Shown here: piece after piece, positions 50,755-64,000 of the stretch
Numbering within the stretch: the stretch's first letter is position 1
Layout of the letters: each line of letters begins with the position of its first letter
Origin: Tubiluchus corallicola
Lineage: Eukaryota; Priapulida; Priapulimorpha; Priapulimorphida; Tubiluchidae
Direction: 5' to 3'
DNA: 64,000 nt
NCBI GenBank assembly: GCA_030141605.1
Contig: JAQGDQ010000009.1
Span: 1,335,001-1,399,000, forward strand
The notes under the pieces: generated by a model
What the model was told of the DNA's origin: nothing
Databases searched by the model: none
The model's input: only the letters and a program-made list of their open reading frames with translations
Made by a program: the position numbers and the translations under genes

Positions 50755-50975
50755 TCAAGCTACACCATCTTGGTTTTTCTTTGTGGTATCAAGGATAAGG
50801 TCGTTAATTTTTCTGTTCTGCTTAGGAGATTGCATACCTACTGCCATTCTTCTTAACCTAGTTTCATTCATATATACGAGTACACAGTACAAACAACCAC
50901 GGGCCAAGACCTCCCTGTTTTTGGTAGTGAACCTTTTAGGAACTTCAGGTGTTTTGTCAAAATTCGGAAGTGTTC
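50755..50975 (-). other. unexplained exon-like reading frame, possible terminal exon or retrocopy
   Basis: The minus strand is open for about 73 codons, is richer in GC than its surroundings and ends with TGA at 50757-50755. It reads ..LPNFDKTPEVPKRFTTKN, then NETRLRRMAVGMQSPKQ and ends NQDGVA. A possible acceptor (ATGAACTAG) precedes it, and AATAAA (50731-50726) lies 24 bases after the stop. I do not recognise the protein. It could be the last exon of a small gene, a fragment of a retrocopy, or chance. Confidence 0.25.
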
Positions 50976-51849
50976 CCAGTCTAGTTCATCCGTTTGCAAA
51001 TTTCAAGAAAAAGCAAATGGTGCGAAATTGTTTGATATCAACAATATATTATACTCTTTGGTATAATTTTGCATAACATTATAAACATTCTACATCATAA
51101 ACAAAATGTACAAAGATAACAAGGTATAAATATTTACAATCGATAAATGATACTTAAAAACTTATCTTCTTACATGATAATAATAACCTATAATATAGAA
51201 TTGTGATGCTATAAAGTCATATGCTGCATATTGAATTAATAATTAGAAGTGCAGGTAAATTTAAGTACCATATTTGCAGTCACAAAGAGCTATACTAGTT
51301 TTGGAAGAAAATTAATGAAGTTCTTCCGTCAATACTAAAGCAATTTTTTGCTGTCATATGACATGAATTGCCAATCCCTGCTGCCCTACTATTATCTGTT
51401 AAATAGTATATTTTTACTTTGAAAAAGCATATATCTGCTGCAGGAAAAATGAAATTTTTGATACCAGTGGGTGAAAGTTAATCAAATTTATAGGACTAAT
51501 GTTCTTTCATATTCATAATGCAAGATACTGGCAAGTTAACAGGCAGCGCTTTTCCTGGCAAAATGTCACGGATTGTGGGCTTGATTAATATGATACTTGA
51601 CACCACAGGTATCTATGCTACAGAACCAATCAGCTTCATGCCACGTCACAGTTCTAATCCACGGCTACGAAACTACTTGTAAACAATTCTATCAAAAACT
51701 GAGCAGTTAAAATTCAATTTCTAATTCACATTTGCAAACCTAGTTGTTGCAAACAGTTGAAGTTCCACTTGGTCTTAGTGCTAGACAGTGAACAATTGCA
51801 ATTCCCATCTTCAGGAATTATTTTTTTCTTACTTGGTTATAATCATGGA

Positions 51850-51855
51850 TTTATT
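51850..51855 (-). terminator. candidate ROS poly(A) signal
   Basis: TTTATT on the plus strand, i.e. AATAAA on the minus strand, about 255 bases after the ROS stop codon. It is the first such hexamer I found downstream. Confidence 0.4.
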
Positions 51856-52110
51856 GCACTTGTTTTAAAAAAACAGTGATATTAACAGAGTTTTACAAAA
51901 GCAAACATGACTTTCATTTTGATTTTGACTTTTACATAACAATATTATACATTTTTAGTCTACGGATCATTAATAATAAAAACGCATCAACTTAAAATAA
52001 AGTGGTCAACTTGATACAGGTAATATCAGTATCACTAACCATAAAAACATAATCGTTTAAAGTACAGTGGTCATAGCTGCCATTCAGACTAGAAATCTGG
52101 CTTATAAAGA

Positions 52111-63967
<11,857 letters not shown>

Positions 63968-64000
63968 CTCACAAAGGTAACGTTTCTTGTTAAATTTAAT

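Larger units (their letters stand above)
47401..52110. other. tail-to-tail spacer with the 3' UTRs of LRRK and ROS
   Basis: AT-rich sequence between the convergent genes. It holds candidate poly(A) signals and one exon-like frame (50755-50975, minus). Apart from these I recognise no gene or transposon ends. Long frames such as that at 49629-50009 show no family resemblance. Confidence 0.7.

Overview
The window is AT-rich nuclear DNA from an animal. It carries three large, intron-rich genes of animal-specific or animal-typical families. Every intron I placed has GT-AG ends, and the intergenic and intronic sequence is full of DNA-transposon remnants, simple repeats and one decayed LINE. The Roco-kinase gene alone has 48 coding introns, mostly 100-1500 bp. 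This fits an intron-rich invertebrate (cnidarian, sponge, lophotrochozoan or basal deuterostome such as a tunicate) better than an insect, a nematode or a vertebrate. I cannot name the species.

Layout: (1) 28-9225, minus strand: a complete 13-exon WDTC1/adipose gene (699 aa), a predicted CUL4-DDB1 ubiquitin-ligase receptor. (2) 9226-16708: a 7.5 kb head-to-head spacer with an inverted-repeat transposon, a degraded LINE split by a (CA)n microsatellite, and a 1.2 kb Tigger/pogo-like element. (3) 16709-47400, plus strand: a complete 49-exon LRRK-family gene (2584 aa; ankyrin, LRR, ROC GTPase, COR, kinase and WD40-like regions), closer to LRRK1 than to LRRK2. Its introns hold at least six non-autonomous DNA elements, a decayed copy of exon 3 and a possible cassette exon. 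(4) 47401-52110: a tail-to-tail spacer with poly(A) signals and one unexplained exon-like reading frame. (5) 52111 to the right edge, minus strand: the 3' part of a ROS1/sevenless receptor tyrosine kinase gene (about 1311 aa visible): end of a beta-propeller, four fibronectin III domains, transmembrane helix, kinase and a long tail with ITIM-like tyrosine motifs. The N-terminal half lies beyond the window.

The three genes are not a known functional unit; their adjacency looks incidental. I joined the exon models by hand from conserved protein matches, GT/AG signals and reading phase. All internal phases agree, and the WDTC1 and LRRK models close exactly on a stop codon. I found no clearly new biological system. 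The points most worth following are the ITIM-like tail of the ROS receptor, the phase-neutral cassette exon and decayed exon duplicate in LRRK, and several transposon families with intact inverted repeats.
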